DNA of 8,821 nucleotides from an uncultured Eubacterium sp. (GTDB lineage Bacteria > Bacillota > Clostridia > Lachnospirales > Lachnospiraceae): assembly GCA_910577225.1 (NCBI GenBank), contig CAJTMV010000066.1, positions 1-8,821 of the forward strand, read 5' to 3'. Below the pieces are notes generated by a model. That model had not been told where the DNA came from. It ran no database searches and saw only the letters and a list, made by a program, of their open reading frames with translations. Each line of letters opens with the position of its first letter. Position 1 is the first letter of the stretch. The position numbers and the translations under genes were made by a program. Shown piece by piece: positions 6,311 to 8,821 of the stretch.

Positions 6311-6690
6311 AAACACAAACCTCCCTGTAAAATAAATGGTTCGTTACAGTAAGTCGGGGCCGTACTGTAAGAAAAGAAAAGGACTGCACACAAAAAACGG
6401 CATACAATTCTGGCTGAATGCCCCGATATTATATACCGTCCCTGGTCTGACCTTTGTGATACAATCCCTGTAACTAAAAAAGTTATCGGAAAAATATGGG
6501 AAATACTTAACGGATGATGCATATACTTGTATGTCCGTTCGTGACATGGCAGACAGAGCGCGCCAAAAGGCGATAAAAAAATCAGCCGGGTTCGGAATTT
6601 CTATCAGAACGTGTGCGTAAAGGCGCCGTCCGGCGTATCGTTGGATGTAAAAATGGTTTATATGATTTAGATCACGGAAGGAGAAGCAAT
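6311..6690. promoter_or_regulatory. 380-bp divergent intergenic region between the EF-hand gene and the GH27 gene
   Basis: No gene is seen here. For the minus-strand gene, a TATAAT lies at 6433-6428 on the complement without a good -35 box; it would give a leader of about 110 nt. For the plus-strand gene no convincing sigma-A promoter is visible; TATGAT at 6660-6665 lacks a well-spaced partner. CTGTAA or its complement occurs at 6325, 6344, 6365 and 6468. Short GC hairpins (CGCC-AAAA-GGCG near 6562) and TAACT-N5-AGTTA near 6470-6484 are present, none followed by a U-run. Confidence 0.45.
6344..6370. promoter_or_regulatory. Inverted repeat TTACAGTA-N11-TACTGTAA, candidate operator or leader hairpin
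   Basis: Perfect 8-bp arms at 6344-6351 and 6363-6370. A further half-site, CTGTAA, lies at 6325-6330 and another at 6468-6473. The repeat lies between the weak minus-strand TATAAT box and the start of the EF-hand gene, so it could be a repressor site or an RNA stem in the leader. It is not followed by a U-run. Confidence 0.45.
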
Positions 6691-8046
6691 ATGAAATATC
6701 AGATGCAGCGTGCCCCAATGGGCTGGAATAGTTACGATTATTATGATACGACAGTGAATGAACAGCAGGTCAGAGCGAATGCCGGTTATATGGCCGCGCA
6801 TTTAAAAGACGCAGGCTGGGAATATATTGTGGCGGATATTCAGTGGTATGCAAAAGGCGCTGGTTCCATGCGGGAACAGTATCAGTATATTCCCTTTGGA
6901 GAGGTGCAGATGGACGACTATGGACGACTGCAGCCGGATGTGGAGCGTTTTCCGTCTTCTGCAGATGGCAGAGGATTTGCACCGCTGGCCGATGAGATAC
7001 ATCGTCTGGGTCTGAAATTCGGAATCCATATCATGCGTGGTATTCCAAGAATCGCGGCCCACCGGCATCTTCCGATATGGGGAACGAATGTAACGGCAGA
7101 TCAGATCGCGGATCCGTCGTCTGTGTGCGGGTGGAATCCGGATATGTACGGCGTGCGTAAAGACGTTTTCGGAGCGCAGGAGTATTATGATTCTGTCATT
7201 CAGATGTATGCAGACTGGGGTGTGGATTATATAAAATGCGACGATATCTGCAATACGAATCTGTATCGCGAAAACCAGTATTCCGCGGCGCATGAAGTAG
7301 AAATGCTGCAGAGAGCCATACAGAAAACAGGACGAGAGATGGTGCTGTCACTGTCCCCTGGTCCGGCATTGATCGAAAAAGCGTGGCATTATGAAAAATA
7401 TGCAAACATGTGGCGGATTACGGACGATTTCTGGGACGAGTGGGAACTGCTTCGAAATATGTTCGATCGTTGTGAACTCTGGCAGAATCATGTGGCAAAA
7501 GGGTCTTATCCGGATTGCGACATGCTGCCGGTCGGTATGCTTGGCAAAGGATTTGGGAACGAATACAAGACCCGATTTACAAAAGACGAGCAGATTACGA
7601 TGCTGACGCTCTGGTGTGTCTTTGGCTCGCCGTTAATGATCGGAGCGGAACTGACGCTGCTGGATGAATGGACGCAGTGGCTTTTGACAAGAACAGACAT
7701 TTTGAAGCTGACATCCAGTGATTATCGGGGAGCGCAGGTAGAAAAAGATCAGGCGCACGCGATCTGGATTTGTCAGAACGAGCAGACAGGGGAACGATAT
7801 GTGGCATTTTTCAATTTTCAGGAAACAGCCGCAGAGATTGGATGTGAACTGGCAGAGACCGGATTGTATGCGCAAATGCCAGAAACGCATAACAGCACAG
7901 CGCTGGAATTGTGGACCGGAGAACAGATCAGTATCGAAAATGGATGGCTGAAGGATCAGGTGCCGCCGCATGGAGCGCGCCTGTATGACCTTATGATCTA
8001 TCAAGGCGCAAAGGACGAATACGCTTGTAAACATGCAGTTTTTTGA
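6691..8046 (+). CDS. Glycoside hydrolase family 27, probable alpha-galactosidase, cytoplasmic
   Basis: A retaining alpha-glycosidase with a (beta/alpha)8 barrel, followed by a C-terminal beta domain (about residues 350-440). It is 451 residues long with no signal peptide, so it acts on imported oligosaccharides. RAPMGWNSYDYYD (7-19) is the GH27 entry motif. Asp184 in VDYIKCDD is the expected nucleophile and Asp246 in NMWRITDDFWD the acid/base. LKFGIHIMRGIPR (108-120) is typical of a widespread bacterial GH27 subgroup. The usual DD of alpha-galactosidases is DI in VADIQWY (47-53), which may alter specificity, so the substrate is not certain. The start is ATG 6691, preceded by AAGGAG at 6678-6683; an upstream in-frame start at 6613 lacks a site. 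No transporter or regulator is adjacent. Confidence 0.88.
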   Translation: MKYQMQRAPMGWNSYDYYDTTVNEQQVRANAGYMAAHLKDAGWEYIVADIQWYAKGAGSMREQYQYIPFGEVQMDDYGRLQPDVERFPSSADGRGFAPLADEIHRLGLKFGIHIMRGIPRIAAHRHLPIWGTNVTADQIADPSSVCGWNPDMYGVRKDVFGAQEYYDSVIQMYADWGVDYIKCDDICNTNLYRENQYSAAHEVEMLQRAIQKTGREMVLSLSPGPALIEKAWHYEKYANMWRITDDFWDEWELLRNMFDRCELWQNHVAKGSYPDCDMLPVGMLGKGFGNEYKTRFTKDEQITMLTLWCVFGSPLMIGAELTLLDEWTQWLLTRTDILKLTSSDYRGAQVEKDQAHAIWICQNEQTGERYVAFFNFQETAAEIGCELAETGLYAQMPETHNSTALELWTGEQISIENGWLKDQVPPHGARLYDLMIYQGAKDEYACKHAVF

Positions 8047-8053
8047 GTATAAT
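8025..8053 (+). promoter_or_regulatory. Candidate promoter at the 3' end of the GH27 gene
   Basis: TTGTAA 8025-8030 and TATAAT 8048-8053 (perfect -10), separated by 17 bp. Transcription would start near 8060, inside the intergenic region. It could drive a leader for the antitoxin-like gene or a small RNA. Confidence 0.4.
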
Positions 8054-8071
8054 GGAATTGTGGCAGGGGTG

Positions 8072-8147
8072 GGGATTTTGACAATCGCACCTTTCCCATC
8101 CAATCCCTCCTTCCGTGGTGTCGTATCTTACCTCTGATTCGGAAGGA
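8072..8147. other. Structured intergenic segment with two inverted repeats
   Basis: TCCTTCCG 8108-8115 pairs with CGGAAGGA 8140-8147 (8 bp, 24-nt loop), and GGGATT 8072-8077 pairs with AATCCC 8102-8107. Neither stem is followed by a U-run, so it is a poor intrinsic terminator. It may be part of a structured RNA or untranslated leader. Confidence 0.4.
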
Positions 8148-8188
8148 CCGCAAGCGGAAAATAAGTTATAAAAATTCATAAAAGTTTT

Positions 8189-8217
8189 TTGCATTAGCCG
8201 ATATAAGATAATAAAAT
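8189..8217 (+). promoter_or_regulatory. Candidate promoter of the antitoxin-like/GNAT-like pair
   Basis: TTGCAT 8189-8194 and TAAAAT 8212-8217 are spaced by 17 bp in an AT-rich stretch. The predicted start is near 8224, about 53 nt before the antitoxin ATG. Confidence 0.5.
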
Positions 8218-8276
8218 AGAGATAAAAAAGTAAGAATTGCAACGGAAGAACTATACGAACAAAGGAAGTGTTTCTT

Positions 8277-8471
8277 ATGGCAACTTCAAGTATTACGAAA
8301 AATTTTGTCATTTCAGGCAAGGAACAGGTGGAGATGTTTATCAATGCGATTGAAGAATCCGAAAAAAAACGTCCTGTTCATATACCTGTGGCTGCGAGAG
8401 AGATAACAGACGAAGAAGAACTGGTGGAATTTATGGAAAAATGGGAGAAAGCAAATGTTGGAAACAAATAG
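8277..8471 (+). CDS. Antitoxin-like small protein
   Basis: A 64-residue, strongly charged protein (MATSSITKNFVISGKEQVEM at the start; ITDEEELVEFMEKWEKANV near the end). The opening resembles short Lachnospiraceae proteins found just before GNAT-like genes, as I recall them, and the size, charge and C-terminal acidic helix suit an antitoxin. There is no recognisable DNA-binding motif. ATG 8277 follows AAAGGAAGTG (8261-8270) at good spacing, so it is preferred over the in-frame GTG at 8268. It overlaps the next gene by 17 bases, implying translational coupling. Confidence 0.7.
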   Translation: MATSSITKNFVISGKEQVEMFINAIEESEKKRPVHIPVAAREITDEEELVEFMEKWEKANVGNK

Positions 8472-8821
8472 GTATTCAGTTATCAACATTCGGCGTTATC
8501 TTAATAGTGGTAATCCAAAACTCGGAGAGAGCAGGCTTCTTCAGGTTCTCTCCGGTTTTTCTTGCCCGCGGAATCCGGATGTTGAGCGTTTTTTGAAAAA
8601 AAGTTCAATAGAGTTTACGAAAAAGAATCGGTCGGTTACCTATCTTGTATTTGACATAAGCAGCATGGTGCTGGCAGGGTATTTTACCCTTGCATTAAAA
8701 CCTTTGACAGTAAGGGGAGAAACAGTAAGTAATACCGTAAAGAAAAAGCTGCTTCGTGTCAGTGAAGAAATCCAGCCATTAGAAGTTTGCCTTCGGCAAA
8801 GGCCGGATTTCCTCCTGGCAT
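8455..8821 (+). CDS. GNAT-like acetyltransferase, candidate toxin (3' end outside window)
   Basis: The frame is open from ATG 8455 to the window edge, 122 codons visible. Segments include FSCPRNPDVERFLKKSSIEF (35-54), RSVTYLVFDISSMVLAGYF (59-77) and TLALKPLTV (78-86). The strand pair YLVFD...LAGYFTLALK resembles beta strands of the GNAT fold, and the text stops at PDFLLA, where many relatives go on to the acetyl-CoA-binding QLGKN-type loop. That loop, and so the assignment, cannot be confirmed here. It starts inside the antitoxin-like gene (17-nt overlap), with GGGAGAAAG upstream as ribosome binding site. An acetylating toxin is an inference from gene order. Confidence 0.6.
   Translation, partial: MLETNRYSVINIRRYLNSGNPKLGESRLLQVLSGFSCPRNPDVERFLKKSSIEFTKKNRSVTYLVFDISSMVLAGYFTLALKPLTVRGETVSNTVKKKLLRVSEEIQPLEVCLRQRPDFLLA

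Noticed and set aside
6613..6690. Upstream extension of the GH27 gene to an earlier start
   Set aside because: The extra 26 residues do not resemble GH27 N termini and lack a ribosome binding site, whereas ATG 6691 has AAGGAG at good spacing.
8786..8801. TTTGCC-TTC-GGCAAA hairpin as a terminator
   Set aside because: It lies inside the open GNAT-like frame with no U-run after it; most likely chance within coding sequence.

Overview
The window looks like chromosomal DNA of a gut-type Firmicute, most likely a Lachnospiraceae (Clostridia). The protein families, AGGAGG-type ribosome binding sites, sigma-A promoters and moderate GC content all fit this. The assignment rests on recalled family resemblance, not on a search.

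Left flank (1-1130): a mobile-element graveyard. It holds the 3' part of a sigma-factor-like gene of the type carried by integrative elements. This is cut by a frameshifted, truncated IS200/IS605-type TnpA remnant. About 300 bases without a recognisable gene follow, then a 226-bp near-palindrome (835-1060) with perfect 48-bp arms, abutted by three tandem 20-bp repeats.

Core (1137-5252): a five-gene plus-strand operon: a cysteine desulfurase (NifS/IscS type), a stand-alone IscU/NifU-N scaffold, the tRNA 2-thiouridylase MnmA, an Mrp/NBP35-type P-loop ATPase, and a 63-residue double-CxxC zinc-ribbon protein of unknown function. NifS supplies sulfur both to scaffold-built Fe-S clusters and, plausibly, to MnmA. 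Mrp would transfer clusters. A good sigma-A promoter precedes the operon. Its leader carries two near-identical 21-bp sites that partly resemble Rrf2-family (CymR/IscR) operators, but no rrf2 gene is present in the window. A long hairpin ends the operon, facing a convergent gene.

Right half: a minus-strand EF-hand-like protein of unknown function (5273-6310); a 380-bp divergent intergenic region with repeated CTGTAA motifs and an 8-bp-arm inverted repeat; a plus-strand cytoplasmic GH27 glycosidase (6691-8046); a short structured intergenic region with candidate promoters; and an overlapping pair at the right edge, a 64-residue antitoxin-like protein followed by a GNAT-like protein that runs off the window, a candidate toxin-antitoxin module.

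Most of the core is conventional metabolism. The less explained items are the giant palindrome, the paired leader operators, the zinc-ribbon protein in the Fe-S operon, the EF-hand protein and the terminal TA-like pair.
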